64,000 bases of DNA, from NCBI RefSeq assembly GCF_019799905.1, contig NZ_JABGCI010000008.1, positions 62,001 to 126,000 of the forward strand, written 5' to 3'. How positions within the stretch are numbered: position 1 is the first letter of the stretch; each line of letters starts with the position of its first letter. Source of the stretch: Trujillonella endophytica. Lineage in GTDB: Bacteria; Actinomycetota; Actinomycetes; Mycobacteriales; Geodermatophilaceae. The translations under genes and the position numbers were made by a program. Shown here in pieces: positions 32,137 to 40,932 of the stretch. The notes beneath the pieces were generated by a model. The model worked only from the letters and a program-made list of their open reading frames with translations, made no database searches and was not told the origin of the DNA.

Positions 32137-32649
32137 TCAGTCGGTGCGTGGACCCCGGGCGCGCTGCGCCATCGGGCTGCCCATCCACAGCCACCCCAGC
32201 AGGACGGCGACCACGGCCGCGGCGGCGATCGCCTGCGTCAGGCTGAAGAGCACGTCGGTCACCAGCAGGACGGCCGACACCAGCGCCAGGGCCAGCACGC
32301 TCAGCCCCAGGAAGGCGTGGCGGTTGCTCCGGCGCAGCAGGTCCTCCTTGTCGTGCTGCCGGAACAGCGCCCGGTGCTGCGCCGCGGGGGCGATCAGCAG
32401 GGCCGTGGCGACCACGGCACACACCAGCGTCACGAAGTACACGTCGCGCTGGAAGTCCGTCATCCGTGCTCCGCCCTGCTGGAAGGGCACGACGAGCAGG
32501 AAGGCGAAGAGGAACTGCACGCCGGGCAGCGCGACGCGCAGCTCGTTGAGCAGCTCCATGAGCTCGCGGTCGATCCGCTCGGCCCGGGTCTCGTCACGGC
32601 CGTCGGCGTCCCCGTCGTGGACCCCGCGTGCCGGGTGGGTCGTCGCCAT
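32137..32649 (-). CDS. DUF6328-like small membrane protein
   Basis: A 170-residue membrane protein. A charged N-terminus (DETRAERIDRELMELLNELRVALPGVQFLFAFLLVVPF) leads into four hydrophobic segments at about residues 42-60, 72-95, 110-135 and 138-155. A loop RALFRQHDKEDLLRRSNRHAFLG lies between the second and third. The pattern matches DUF6328; function is unknown. ATG at 32649 has GGAG about 8 nt upstream. Confidence 0.72.
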   Translation of the reverse strand: MATTHPARGVHDGDADGRDETRAERIDRELMELLNELRVALPGVQFLFAFLLVVPFQQGGARMTDFQRDVYFVTLVCAVVATALLIAPAAQHRALFRQHDKEDLLRRSNRHAFLGLSVLALALVSAVLLVTDVLFSLTQAIAAAAVVAVLLGWLWMGSPMAQRARGPRTD

Positions 32650-32780
32650 CGCGCACTCCTCTCCTCCGCCGCCCCCGTCGCCTGCCACAGGCCGAGCCAG
32701 GAGACGCTGTATGCCCGCTGTTCACCTCTTCGTCACCTGGTCGCCCGAACGGGTGCCCGGCTCGGGGGTAGCGGCCGACC

Positions 32781-32999
32781 ATGTCGATGTCATCGCCGCT
32801 CGAGCCGAACCTCCCCCAGTCCGCCGACGACGGGATCCCGGCCGCCGACGCCGGCAACGGCGCCCCGCCGCCGGCCCAGGGGTTCGGCATCGAGGGGGAG
32901 GACCCCGATCGCGCCGAGGGAGAGCCCGGGACGCCGGACGTCGCCCCGACCGACTCGCCGTTCCGAACGCCGGACCCCCGGGACGTCGGCCGCGGCTGA
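32781..32999 (+). CDS. Small acidic, disordered hypothetical protein
   Basis: A 72-residue protein rich in Pro, Asp, Glu and Gly (GFGIEGEDPDRAEGEPGTPD) with no hydrophobic segment, so it is probably disordered. No Shine-Dalgarno is clear. ATG also occurs two codons later. The gene is kept because the frame fits the gap between two divergently spaced genes and the composition is unlike random antisense frames here. Confidence 0.45.
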   Translation: MSMSSPLEPNLPQSADDGIPAADAGNGAPPPAQGFGIEGEDPDRAEGEPGTPDVAPTDSPFRTPDPRDVGRG

Positions 33000-33060
33000 A
33001 CGGTCGGTGAACACCGGCAGATCCGCGTGACCGGACGCCGCGCCGAGCCATAGATGAGGC

Positions 33061-34725
33061 GTGACCCCTCCACTGCCCGCCGTCTCCCGGCGTCGCGCCC
33101 TCCAGGTGGGCGGCGCCCTGACCGGGGCGGCCGTCCTCGGGACGTCCGCCCCGACCGCTGCCTCGGCCGCCCCCGGCCGGCCGGCCTTCAGCCACGGTGT
33201 CGCGTCCGGCGACCCGCTGCCCACCGCCGTCCTGCTGTGGACCCGGGTCACCCCGACGTCCGCGGCCACGCCGGGCTCGGGGACCGGCCCGGTGGTCTCC
33301 GTCGAGTGGGAGGTCGCCACCGACGACCGCTTCCGGCAGATCGCCCGCCGCGGCACGGTGCGCACCGGGCCCGACCGGGACCACACCGTCAAGGCCGACG
33401 CGACCGGCCTCACCCCGGCCCGCACCTACTGGTACCGCTTCCGCTGCCAGGGCGTGGTCTCGCCGGTCGGCCGCACCCGGACGGCGCCCGCGGACGACGC
33501 AGCGGTGCCGCGGCTGCGGATGGCCGTGGTCTCCTGCGCCAACCTGCAGGCCGGCTGGTTCGGCGCCTACCGCAGCCTGGCGGCCCGCACCGACCTCGAC
33601 CTCGTGCTGCACCTCGGTGACTACCTGTACGAGTACGCGCCGGGGGAGTACCAGGCCCGCGACGTCGTCGTCCGCCCGCACGACCCGCCGCGCGAGATGG
33701 TCACGCTCGCCGACCACCGGCGCCGGCACGCCCAGTACAAGTCCGACCCGGACCTCCAGGCCCTGCACGCGGTCGCCCCGTGGGTGGTCACCTGGGACGA
33801 CCACGAGTCGGCCAACGACGCGTGGTCCGGCGGCGCGGAGAACCACACGCCGGGCGCCGAGGGCCAGTGGACGTCGCGGCGGGCGGCGTCCCAGCGCGCC
33901 TACGCCGAGTGGATGCCGGTGCGCTACGAGGCCGGCGGGCGGCTGTACCGGCGGCTGCGCTGCGGCCGCCTGGCGAACCTGTCGATGCTGGACCTGCGCA
34001 CCTACCGCGACCAGCAGGTCGCCTCGCCGGTGGACCCGGCGCTCGGCGACCCCGGACGCACCCTCACCGGGCCGGACCAGATGGCCTTCCTGCTGGAGGG
34101 CCTGGCCGATCCCTCGGTGCAGTGGAAGCTGGTCGGCAACCCCGTGATGATCGCGCCGGTGCAGTTCCCGAGCACCCTCGACACCCGTGTGCTGCAGGGC
34201 GTGGAAGGCCTGCTGGGGGTCGACCTCCCCGACCAGGTCGGGGGCCTGCCGTACAACGTCGACCAGTGGGACGGCTATCCGGCCGAGCGCGCGCGGGTGC
34301 TGGCCCGGCTGCGCGACGGTGGCATCCGGGACGCCGTCTTCCTGACCGGCGACATCCACTCCGGCTGGGCCGCCGAGCTCCCGTCGGACCCGCTCACCTA
34401 CCCGGTCACCGGCGACAGCCTGGGCACCGAGCTGGTCTGCACCTCGGTCACCAGCGACAACCTCGACGACATCCTCGGCGTGCCACCCCGGACGGCGTCG
34501 CTCGGCGTGGAGACCGCCATCAGGGGGGCGAACCCGCACGTGAAGTACCTGGACTTCGACTCGCACGGCTACTCCGTGCTGGAGGTGACCCCCGCGGCGA
34601 TCCAGATGGACTGGTTCGTGCTCCTCGACCGGACCAGCCGCACCTCCGGCGCGGTCTGGTCGTCGTCCTGGCAGGTGGCGGCCGGCTCCAACCGGCTCAG
34701 CCCGGCCGCCGGGCGGCTGTCGTGA
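33061..34725 (+). CDS. phoD: Alkaline phosphatase D family protein, Tat-exported
   Basis: A 554-residue secreted phosphodiesterase/phosphatase. A Tat signal opens the protein (SRRRALQVGG, then a hydrophobic stretch to TAASAA near residue 40). A PhoD N-terminal domain follows (AFSHGVASGDPLPTAVLLWTRVTP), then the metallophosphatase domain: VSCANLQAGWF, LHLGDYLYEY with Asp ligands, WDDHESANDAW and LTGDIHSGWAAE. Enzymes of this type release phosphate from teichoic acids or other diesters using Fe and Ca. GTG start. Its stop overlaps the next Tat phosphatase gene by 4 bp. Confidence 0.92.
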   Translation: MTPPLPAVSRRRALQVGGALTGAAVLGTSAPTAASAAPGRPAFSHGVASGDPLPTAVLLWTRVTPTSAATPGSGTGPVVSVEWEVATDDRFRQIARRGTVRTGPDRDHTVKADATGLTPARTYWYRFRCQGVVSPVGRTRTAPADDAAVPRLRMAVVSCANLQAGWFGAYRSLAARTDLDLVLHLGDYLYEYAPGEYQARDVVVRPHDPPREMVTLADHRRRHAQYKSDPDLQALHAVAPWVVTWDDHESANDAWSGGAENHTPGAEGQWTSRRAASQRAYAEWMPVRYEAGGRLYRRLRCGRLANLSMLDLRTYRDQQVASPVDPALGDPGRTLTGPDQMAFLLEGLADPSVQWKLVGNPVMIAPVQFPSTLDTRVLQGVEGLLGVDLPDQVGGLPYNVDQWDGYPAERARVLARLRDGGIRDAVFLTGDIHSGWAAELPSDPLTYPVTGDSLGTELVCTSVTSDNLDDILGVPPRTASLGVETAIRGANPHVKYLDFDSHGYSVLEVTPAAIQMDWFVLLDRTSRTSGAVWSSSWQVAAGSNRLSPAAGRLS

Positions 34726-36008
34726 CCGGGCAGCGGCCGGCGCTGGACCGGCGTTCCTTCCTGCGGCTGACCGCGGCCAGTGGTGCGGCCGTCGTCCTCT
34801 CCACGGCGGTCGGCAGCCGGCCGGCGCAGGCTGCGCCGGGCGGGCTACGGGTCTACGTCGTCGTCACCGACGGGATGCGCCCGGAGGAGATCGACCCCGT
34901 GCTGACGCCGCGGCTGCACCGGCTCAGGACCGAGGGCACCTGGTTCCCCGCGGCACGCTCGCTGCCGGTCATGGAGACCATCCCCAACCACGTGATGATG
35001 ATGACCGGGGTGCGCCCGGACCGGTCCGGCGTCCCGGCCAACTCGGTCTACGACCGCGCCGAGGCGACGGTCCGCGACCTCGACCGGCCCACCGACCTGC
35101 GCTTCCCCACGGTGATCGAGCGGCTCCGCTCGGCCGGGCACAGCACCGGCACCGTGCTGTCGAAGGCGTACCTGTACGGCATCTTCGGTGAGCGGGCCGA
35201 CCACCGGTGGGAGCCCTTCCCGCTGCTGCCGGTCACCGAGCACGCGCCGGACGCCGCGACCATGGACGCGATGCTGGCGATGGTCGACCGGTTCGACCCC
35301 GAGTTCGTGTTCACCAACCTCGGCGACGTCGACCGGGTGGGGCACAGCGACCTGACCGGCACCACGCTCCGGCTGGCCCGGACGGCCGCGCTGGCCTCGA
35401 CCGACCTGCAGATCGGCCGGCTGGTCGACCACCTGCGCGTCACCGGCCGGTGGGAGCGGACGGCCCTCGTCGTCCTCGCCGACCACTCGATGGACTGGTC
35501 GCTGCCCACCGACCTGATCTCCGTGGACGCGATCCTGCGGACGCGGCCGGACCTGCGGAGCTCGATCCAGATCGCGCAGAACGGCGGCGCGGACCTCCTG
35601 TACTGGACCGGCCCCGCGGCGTCCCGGCAGGCCGGGGTGGCCGAGGTGCGCCGGCTGGTCGCGGCGCATCCGGGCGTCGCCTCGGTGCACGCTCCCCGCG
35701 ACCTCCGGCTCGGGCCGGAGGCGGGGGACCTGGTCGCCTACTGCCGGGCAGGCTGGCGCTTCACCGACCCGACGCCGCTGTCCAACCCCATCCCCGGCAA
35801 CCACGGGCACCCGGCCACCGAGCCGATCCCCTTCCTGGTGTCCGGCGGCCATCCCCGCCTGTCCCGGGGAGCGGTGTCGAGCCTCGCGGTGCGCACCATC
35901 GACGTCGCCCCCGCCGTGGGCGCGGCATTCGGCCTCGGGGCCCCGCGCGGCGGCTACGACAGCTCGGTCCCCGCCGACGCGCTGCGCCGGCTGATCCCCC
36001 GCGGGTGA
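34722..36008 (+). CDS. Tat-exported alkaline-phosphatase-superfamily protein
   Basis: A 428-residue secreted hydrolase of the type I phosphodiesterase/nucleotide pyrophosphatase group. A Tat signal (LDRRSFLRLTAASG) ends near residue 38 at AQAA. The catalytic pattern shows VVVTDGMRPEEID with a metal Asp, the nucleophile region PVMETIPNHVMMMTGVRPDRSG, NLGDVDRVGHSD and VLADHSMDW. The nucleophile is presumably the Thr in METIPNH, as in nucleotide pyrophosphatases. GTG start in a 4-bp overlap with phoD, so both are made together. The substrate may be nucleotides or phospholipid head groups. Confidence 0.85.
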   Translation: MTGQRPALDRRSFLRLTAASGAAVVLSTAVGSRPAQAAPGGLRVYVVVTDGMRPEEIDPVLTPRLHRLRTEGTWFPAARSLPVMETIPNHVMMMTGVRPDRSGVPANSVYDRAEATVRDLDRPTDLRFPTVIERLRSAGHSTGTVLSKAYLYGIFGERADHRWEPFPLLPVTEHAPDAATMDAMLAMVDRFDPEFVFTNLGDVDRVGHSDLTGTTLRLARTAALASTDLQIGRLVDHLRVTGRWERTALVVLADHSMDWSLPTDLISVDAILRTRPDLRSSIQIAQNGGADLLYWTGPAASRQAGVAEVRRLVAAHPGVASVHAPRDLRLGPEAGDLVAYCRAGWRFTDPTPLSNPIPGNHGHPATEPIPFLVSGGHPRLSRGAVSSLAVRTIDVAPAVGAAFGLGAPRGGYDSSVPADALRRLIPRG

Positions 36009-36023
36009 CCGGCGAGCCCCTCG

Positions 36024-36029
36024 TACCGT
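36024..36029 (+). promoter_or_regulatory. -10 element for the leaderless methionine aminopeptidase gene
   Basis: TACCGT ends 6 nt before the GTG at 36036. It lies within 21 bp after the upstream stop codon, so this gene can be transcribed independently of the phosphatase pair. Confidence 0.5.
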
Positions 36030-36035
36030 GAGGGG

Positions 36036-36818
36036 GTGGAGACGACGACCCTGCCCAGCCGCACGGCCCTCGAGCTCGACGCCATGCGGGACGCCGGGCG
36101 GGTGGTCGCCGAGACCCTCGCCGCGGTGCGGGCCGCGGCCGTCCCGGGCGTGAAGCTGCGCGACCTCGACGACCTGGCGCAGACCTGCATCCGCGAGGCC
36201 GGGGCGACGTCGTCCTTCCTCGGGTACAAGCCGGCCTGGGCGCCGACGGCGTACAACGGCGCGCTGTGCCTGTCGCCGAACGAGGTGGTCGTGCACGGCC
36301 GGCCCAGCGGCCGGCGGCTGCACGAGGGCGACGTGCTGAGCATCGACTGCGGCGCGATCGTGGACGGCTGGAACGGCGACGCCGCGATCACGCTGCTCGT
36401 GGGGCAGGCGACGAGCGAGGACGACGCCCGGCTGGTGACGGCCACCGAGGAGGCGCTCGCCGCCGGCATCGCCGCCTCGGTGCCGGGCGCGACCCTGCAG
36501 GACGTGGCGACGGCGATCGACACGGTCGCGCGACGGTACGGCCTCGCCCACCTCCCCGACCACGGCGGGCACGGCATCGGCCGTGCCATGCACGAGCCGC
36601 CGTTCGTGCCCAACCGGCCCATGCCCGGGCTGGACCGCATCCGGCTGGAGGCCGGCAGCACGCTGGCCATCGAGCCGATGCTGCTGGCCGGCGAGGAGCG
36701 CTACAAGCACAAGAAGGACGGCTGGGCGGTGGTCACCGCCGACGGCCGGCGCGCGGCCCACGTCGAGCACACCGTCGCGGTGACCGACGACGGACCTCGG
36801 GTCCTGACGACGCCCTGA
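36036..36818 (+). CDS. map: Type I methionine aminopeptidase
   Basis: A 260-residue cytosolic enzyme that removes the initiator Met from new proteins. All five metal ligands are in place: D104 (SIDCG), D115 (WNGD), H179 (GGHGIG), E213 (AIEPM) and E244 (VEHTVAV). The length is normal for the short type without an N-terminal zinc extension. It starts at GTG with a leaderless -10 and ends at a strong terminator, so it is its own unit. A second map gene near secY would be expected elsewhere in such a genome. Confidence 0.93.
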   Translation: METTTLPSRTALELDAMRDAGRVVAETLAAVRAAAVPGVKLRDLDDLAQTCIREAGATSSFLGYKPAWAPTAYNGALCLSPNEVVVHGRPSGRRLHEGDVLSIDCGAIVDGWNGDAAITLLVGQATSEDDARLVTATEEALAAGIAASVPGATLQDVATAIDTVARRYGLAHLPDHGGHGIGRAMHEPPFVPNRPMPGLDRIRLEAGSTLAIEPMLLAGEERYKHKKDGWAVVTADGRRAAHVEHTVAVTDDGPRVLTTP

Positions 36819-36848
36819 GCGGAGTGCGGGGAACTCCCCGCACTCCGC
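36819..36848. terminator. Hairpin terminator between map and the PGPGW gene
   Basis: A 13-bp perfect stem GCGGAGTGCGGGG (36819-36831) and CCCCGCACTCCGC (36836-36848) with the 4-nt loop AACT. It starts at the base after the map stop and lies 6 bp before the convergent gene, so it serves both. Confidence 0.85.
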
Positions 36849-36854
36849 CCGGGA

Positions 36855-37373
36855 TCAGCTGCCGATGCCGAGCGCGTCCTTGGCCCGGTCGACCAGCTCG
36901 AAGTGGCCGACCGCCCAGAACGCGACGCCGGCCAGGACCAGGCCACCGACGGTGACCGCGATCGAGCTGACCGGGTGCTGCTTGGCGTGCTTCCACGTCG
37001 CGACGGCCTTGCGGCGGAAGGTCGCGAACAGCCGGCGCGCCCAGTCGAACTCCGTCGACCACACCCACAGGCCCAGCAGGACCGGCGGGATGGTCAGCGG
37101 CCCCGGCAGCGCCGTCAGCGCGACGCCGAGCAGCACGAACAGCAGCCCGACGATGAAGACGCCGATCCGCCAGGCGAAGTAGACCGGCCGGTTGTGCTGG
37201 AGCTTGTCGCGGAACGAGCCGGGCTTCACCTCGCGGGGCTTGCCGAGGCCGTCGGTGCAGTCCGGGCAGCGGGTCGCCCCGGGGCCGTCGCCGTGCGGCT
37301 GGGCGACGGTGTTGCCCTCGAACCTGACGTCCCGGGTGCCGGTGCCCTGGGTCGTGGGCGTGCTCTGCGTCAT
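36855..37373 (-). CDS. PGPGW-type transmembrane protein
   Basis: A 172-residue membrane protein. A cytoplasmic N-terminus with CPDC (about residues 36-39) precedes two close helices (about 68-105) around the LPGPLTIPPVLLGLWVWS motif of the PGPGW family. A basic amphipathic loop follows, then a last helix near 137-155. Function unknown. ATG at 37373 has GGGGGAGG upstream. Confidence 0.75.
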   Translation of the reverse strand: MTQSTPTTQGTGTRDVRFEGNTVAQPHGDGPGATRCPDCTDGLGKPREVKPGSFRDKLQHNRPVYFAWRIGVFIVGLLFVLLGVALTALPGPLTIPPVLLGLWVWSTEFDWARRLFATFRRKAVATWKHAKQHPVSSIAVTVGGLVLAGVAFWAVGHFELVDRAKDALGIGS

Positions 37374-37419
37374 CGGAGTTCCTCCCCCGTGGTCGCGGCG
37401 TGGTGGAGCGGCCGTCGGC

Positions 37420-37956
37420 TCAGTGGGCGGCGGTGGTACCGCGCAGGACCTCGCTGGGCCGCTGCTGCTCGCCGGCGTAGGAACTGACCACCACGAGGGC
37501 ACCGGTCAGGGCCGGGATCACCCACTGCAGACGGTCCAGCTGCTCCTGGGCGACGGCGACGTCGCCCCGGGTGCGCCGGTTCGGCTTGGTGCCGGACTTG
37601 GCCGAGGGGTTGCCGCCGCTGTCGACGATCTTGCCGAGGCCGCGGCTGTAGGCGGTGACGCCCAGCGCGGCGGCGGTGAGCACGGTCTTGATCAGCGACA
37701 TGCCGGCGACGCCCTGCTGCTGGGCGACGCGGCCGCTGTTGGCCGACAGCTGGCCCACGGCGCCGACCAGGTGCGCGCCGATCGCGGCGGCGTTCACGGG
37801 GGTCCAGCGGTTCCAGCCGGCGTTGGCGACGGCGCCGGTGTTCCCGCCGGCCTCGGCGGCTGCGGCGTTCAGGGCGACCGCGTTGGCCAGCGTGCCGCCG
37901 AACCAGGCAGCCAGGCCGACGTCGTGCAGGGAACGGGAGACGGTGTTGCGCGCCAT
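37420..37956 (-). CDS. Small hydrophobic membrane protein of unknown function
   Basis: A 178-residue protein with Ala/Gly-rich hydrophobic segments near residues 15-40, 55-75, 85-105 and 145-165, and a basic loop GGNPSAKSGTKPNRRTRGD. It begins MARNTVSRSLHDVGLAAWFGGTLANAVALN. GGAG lies 6 nt before the ATG at 37956. It is upstream of the PGPGW gene in the same direction with a 46-bp gap, so the two may form an operon. No family recognised with confidence. Confidence 0.65.
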   Translation of the reverse strand: MARNTVSRSLHDVGLAAWFGGTLANAVALNAAAAEAGGNTGAVANAGWNRWTPVNAAAIGAHLVGAVGQLSANSGRVAQQQGVAGMSLIKTVLTAAALGVTAYSRGLGKIVDSGGNPSAKSGTKPNRRTRGDVAVAQEQLDRLQWVIPALTGALVVVSSYAGEQQRPSEVLRGTTAAH

Positions 37957-38004
37957 GGGGGACTCCAAGAGAAAGGGGGAGCCCTCCGCCTACCCCTCGG
38001 GATG

Positions 38005-38040
38005 CCCCGTCATGCCGATTGCGCGCAATCGATCACGGGG
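38005..38040 (-). terminator. Composite hairpin after the DUF2277 gene
   Basis: Outer arms CCCCGT (38005-38010) and ACGGGG (38035-38040) enclose a perfect 14-bp palindrome GATTGCGCGCAATC (38017-38030). It begins at the base after the DUF2277 stop on the minus strand. It could terminate that gene, act as an operator for the downstream membrane-protein gene, or both. Confidence 0.5.
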
Positions 38041-38310
38041 TCAGCCGCCGAAGCGGGCCACGGACCGGGCCTTCGCCTTCGCCGCCTCGACCTCGCGGTC
38101 CTTGGGCGGGGCGGTGCTGACCAGGGACTCCAACAGCCGGGCGGAGGCGGCGGTCACCTCGGCGACGGCCCGGTCGAACGCCTCGGCGTTGACCCGCGCG
38201 GGCTTCGTCGTCCCGCTGATCTTGCGGACGTACTGCAGCGCCGCTGCCTGGACCTCCTCCTCCGTCGCCGGGGGTGCGAAGTTCGACAGCGGGCGGATGT
38301 TCCGGCACAT
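38041..38310 (-). CDS. DUF2277 family protein
   Basis: An 89-residue soluble protein. The opening MCRNIRPLSNFAPPATEEEVQAAALQYVRKISG is the DUF2277 signature, with Cys2 and the NIR triplet conserved. The fold is helical; the role is unknown. The gene lies just downstream of the DUF6157 gene on the same strand. Confidence 0.88.
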   Translation of the reverse strand: MCRNIRPLSNFAPPATEEEVQAAALQYVRKISGTTKPARVNAEAFDRAVAEVTAASARLLESLVSTAPPKDREVEAAKAKARSVARFGG

Positions 38311-38352
38311 GCCCCCGGACTGTAGGAGCGGACCGCCCGCAGGGGGAGGTGG

Positions 38353-38781
38353 TCAGCGGGCCCGGCTGCTGCGCATCGCGCGCACCACGGTCACCGGGGT
38401 GGCACTGCCGGGGACCCGCCCGGCGGCGAGCTCGGCGTACTCGGGGGTCTCCCGGCCGACCAGCGCGAGGCGGCCCTCGGCGTCGGCGTGCAGGCCCCAG
38501 CCGTACCGCTTCCCCAGCGGAGAGGCCCGCAGGCAGGCCTGGTCCTTGGCGAAGAAGGCCTCGCGGGCCGCGGGGCGCTCGCCGGCGGGGATGCCGGCCC
38601 GGTCGGCGTACACCGTGAACAGCACGTCGGCCGAGGTGAGCTCGTACGGCCGGCCGTCGAGCAGCGCGTACGACAGCGCGGCGACCGAGGGCCGCGCCGT
38701 CTCCGGCGGCACCGTGCCCGCCTCGGCCGGGCAGTCCTCGGCCACGGCGATGAACGTGTCCACGTAGTCCACCCTCTCCAC
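38353..38781 (-). CDS. DUF6157 family protein
   Basis: A 142-residue protein beginning VERVDYVDTFIAVAEDCPAEAG, which matches DUF6157. A central FTVYADRAG and a C-terminal KRYGWGLHADAEGRLALVG also fit. The function is unknown. GTG at 38781 was chosen because TACCCT (minus strand, 38789-38794) ends 7 nt upstream; another GTG three codons on is possible. It is divergent from the next gene by 58 bp. Confidence 0.78.
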   Translation of the reverse strand: MERVDYVDTFIAVAEDCPAEAGTVPPETARPSVAALSYALLDGRPYELTSADVLFTVYADRAGIPAGERPAAREAFFAKDQACLRASPLGKRYGWGLHADAEGRLALVGRETPEYAELAAGRVPGSATPVTVVRAMRSSRAR

Positions 38782-38839
38782 GCCCGGCAGGGTAGGGCCG
38801 GACCCCGACAGGAGGGGCGGGAGGGAACGGGGGAGCGCG

Positions 38840-39253
38840 GTGACGGTCCTGCTGGTCGACGTCGCCAACGTGGTCGGCTCGCGTCCCGACGGCTGGTGGC
38901 GCGACCGGGCCGGGGCGACGGCCCGGCTGCTCGCCCGCCTGGCGGCGCTGCCGGGACAGGAGGTCCCCGGCCCGGACGGCGGCCCGATGACCTGCACCGG
39001 GCTGGTGGCCGTCGTCGAGGGCGCGGCGCGGGACGTCGCCGAGCCGCCCGGCGTGCGGCTGGTGCGGGCACCCGGGAGCGGTGACGACGCCCTCGTCGCG
39101 GAGGCAGGAGCGGCCGAGGGGCCGCTGCTGGTGGTCACCGCCGACCGGGGGCTGCGCGCCCGGCTGCCGGCCGGCACGGCGGTCGCAGGGCCCGGCTGGC
39201 TGCTCGGCCGGCTGCCGGGCGGGTCGTCGAATGGGGACGACGCGACCGGGTAG
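38840..39253 (+). CDS. PIN/NYN-like domain protein
   Basis: A 137-residue protein that looks like a small PIN or NYN-type fold. The N-terminal VLLVDVANVVGSRPDGWW has an acidic strand end (D7). The middle has GSGDDALV, and the late strand LLVVTADRGLRARL carries a further Asp. Three such Asp positions form the metal site of PIN-like RNases. Activity is inference. GGGAG lies 5 nt before the GTG. Its stop is 10 bp before the SDR start, so they may be cotranscribed. Confidence 0.6.
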   Translation: MTVLLVDVANVVGSRPDGWWRDRAGATARLLARLAALPGQEVPGPDGGPMTCTGLVAVVEGAARDVAEPPGVRLVRAPGSGDDALVAEAGAAEGPLLVVTADRGLRARLPAGTAVAGPGWLLGRLPGGSSNGDDATG

Positions 39254-39263
39254 GGCACGACCC

Positions 39264-40166
39264 ATGACCCGCCCCGCGGAGCAGTCCGCGTCCCCCTCCG
39301 TCCTCGTCACCGGCGCCTCCAGCGGGATCGGCCGGGCCACCGTCCTCCGCTTCGCGCGGCAGGGGAGTGCGCTGCTGCTGGTGGCCCGCGGCCGCGAGTC
39401 CCTGGAGGAGACCGCCCGCGAGGCGCGGGAGGCCGGCGCCCGCGAGGTGCTCGTGTGCCCGGCCGACGTCACCGACGCCGACGCCGTGCAGAACGCGGTC
39501 GAGACGGCGGTCGCGCGGTTCGGCCGGCTCGACGTCGCCGTGCACTCGGCCCAGGTGATGGCCTACGGGCGCATCGAGGACGTGCCGCGGGCGGTGTACG
39601 AGGCCGTCGTCGACACCGCGCTGCACGGCACCGCCAACCTCGCCCGCGCCGTGCTGCCGGTCTTCCGCGGCCAGGGGGCCGGCCACCTCGTCGTCGTCAG
39701 CTCCCTGCTGGGCGAGATCACCGCGCCGCTGATGGGCAGCTACGCCGCGGCCAAGTGGGGCCAGCTCGGGCTGGTCCGCACGCTGCAGCAGGAGGTCCGC
39801 GACGCCCCGGGCGTGCACGTGTCCGCCGTCGCCCCCGGCGGCGTCAACACGCCGATCTACTCCCAGGGCGCCACGTACGCCGGCCGTTCCGGCCGGCCGC
39901 CGGCGCCGGTCTACTCGGCCGACCGCGTCGCGCGGAAGGTCGTCGCGCTGCTGGACCGGCCGCGCCGGATCGTGCACGCGGGCCTGTTCAACCCGGTGAT
40001 CGTCGCGGGGTTCCGGCTGCTCCCCCCGGTGTACGACGCGCTGGTGGGTCCGCTGTTCAAGGCCTTCGCGCTGGCGTCGGACGACGAGCGGCCGCCGTCG
40101 GAGGGCAACGTCTTCGAGTCGCAGCCGGCGGGCAACGCCACGGACGGTCGCTGGCGCAGCTTCTGA
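39264..40166 (+). CDS. Short-chain dehydrogenase/reductase
   Basis: A 300-residue NAD(P)-dependent SDR. TGASSGIG (about residues 16-23) is the cofactor motif; an Arg following in VARGRESLEE favours NADP. SSLLGEITAPLMGSYAAAK supplies the catalytic Ser, Tyr and Lys. The usual NNAG is HSAQ, so the structural Asn is lost. A C-terminal extension contains a hydrophobic stretch (FNPVIVAGFRLLPPVYDALVG) that may associate with membrane. The substrate is unknown. Confidence 0.83.
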   Translation: MTRPAEQSASPSVLVTGASSGIGRATVLRFARQGSALLLVARGRESLEETAREAREAGAREVLVCPADVTDADAVQNAVETAVARFGRLDVAVHSAQVMAYGRIEDVPRAVYEAVVDTALHGTANLARAVLPVFRGQGAGHLVVVSSLLGEITAPLMGSYAAAKWGQLGLVRTLQQEVRDAPGVHVSAVAPGGVNTPIYSQGATYAGRSGRPPAPVYSADRVARKVVALLDRPRRIVHAGLFNPVIVAGFRLLPPVYDALVGPLFKAFALASDDERPPSEGNVFESQPAGNATDGRWRSF

Positions 40167-40170
40167 CCGC

Positions 40171-40905
40171 TCACCAGCGGCGGGCGCCGCCCTCGGGGAG
40201 TCCGGCCTCGAACGTCTCGACCACGCCCGCGGCCACCTCCCGCAGCTTCACGTTGCGGCGCTGGGACGCGAGCGTCAGCAGCCGGAAGGCCTCCTCGGCG
40301 GTGCAGCGCTCCTGCGCCATGACCAGGCCGACCGCCTGGCCGATCGTGGTCCGGGTGTCCAGACCGCCCAGCAGCTGCTGGGCGCGGTCGTTCCCGTCGG
40401 CGATCCGCAGCGCCACGGCCAGTGCGCCGGTGGCCTGGGCCGCCCAGCGGGTGGCCACCTCCTCGTCGACCTCGGTGAAGGAGCCGGGCGAGGTCGAGTA
40501 GAAGTTGAGCGCGCCACGGCTGCGCTCCTCGACGACCAGCGGGATCGACAGCGAGGAGCGGACGCCCACCTGCGCGGCCAGCCGGGGGTAGGGGCCCCAG
40601 CGGTCGTCGTCGGCCATGTCGGCCACGCGGACGACGACGCCCTCGCGCATCGACTGCAGGCAGGGGCCGTCGTCGACCTCGTACTGCCGCTCGTCGGCGC
40701 GCTCGGCGAGCTCGCTGGTGCAGGCGACGGTGACGCCGCCGGAGTGGCGGGCGAGGGTCAGCCCGCAGGCCTGTGCGCTGGGCGTCTGGCGGGCGGCGAG
40801 GCGGACGACGTCGCCGAGGAAGGCGTTGAGGTCCCCCGCGCCCGCGAGGAGGGCGAGGAGGTCGGTGTCATCGGCGACGGGCGTCTCCCCGAAGGTGTCC
40901 ACCAC
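40171..40905 (-). CDS. GAF-ANTAR regulator
   Basis: A 244-residue regulator. A GAF sensor domain spans about 25-165 (ACTSELAERADERQYEVDDGPCLQSMREG, SLSIPLVVEERSRGALNFYS). An ANTAR RNA-binding domain follows at about 175-230 (TRTTIGQAVGLVMAQERCTAEEAFRLLTLASQRRNVKLREVAAGVV). ANTAR proteins act as antiterminators by holding paired RNA hairpins. It is divergent from the ethanolamine operon. ANTAR control of eut genes is known from the EutV/EutW system, though that regulator has a receiver domain in place of GAF. Control of the neighbouring operon is therefore inference from position. Confidence 0.88.
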   Translation of the reverse strand: MVDTFGETPVADDTDLLALLAGAGDLNAFLGDVVRLAARQTPSAQACGLTLARHSGGVTVACTSELAERADERQYEVDDGPCLQSMREGVVVRVADMADDDRWGPYPRLAAQVGVRSSLSIPLVVEERSRGALNFYSTSPGSFTEVDEEVATRWAAQATGALAVALRIADGNDRAQQLLGGLDTRTTIGQAVGLVMAQERCTAEEAFRLLTLASQRRNVKLREVAAGVVETFEAGLPEGGARRW

Positions 40906-40932
40906 GGTCGTGCGGCTCCTGAGAGGGAACGG

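Noticed and set aside
28908..32246. A plus-strand frame of over 1100 codons spanning several genes
   Set aside because: It runs across genes on both strands with no recognisable domain and is antisense to the GT-C and ABC proteins.
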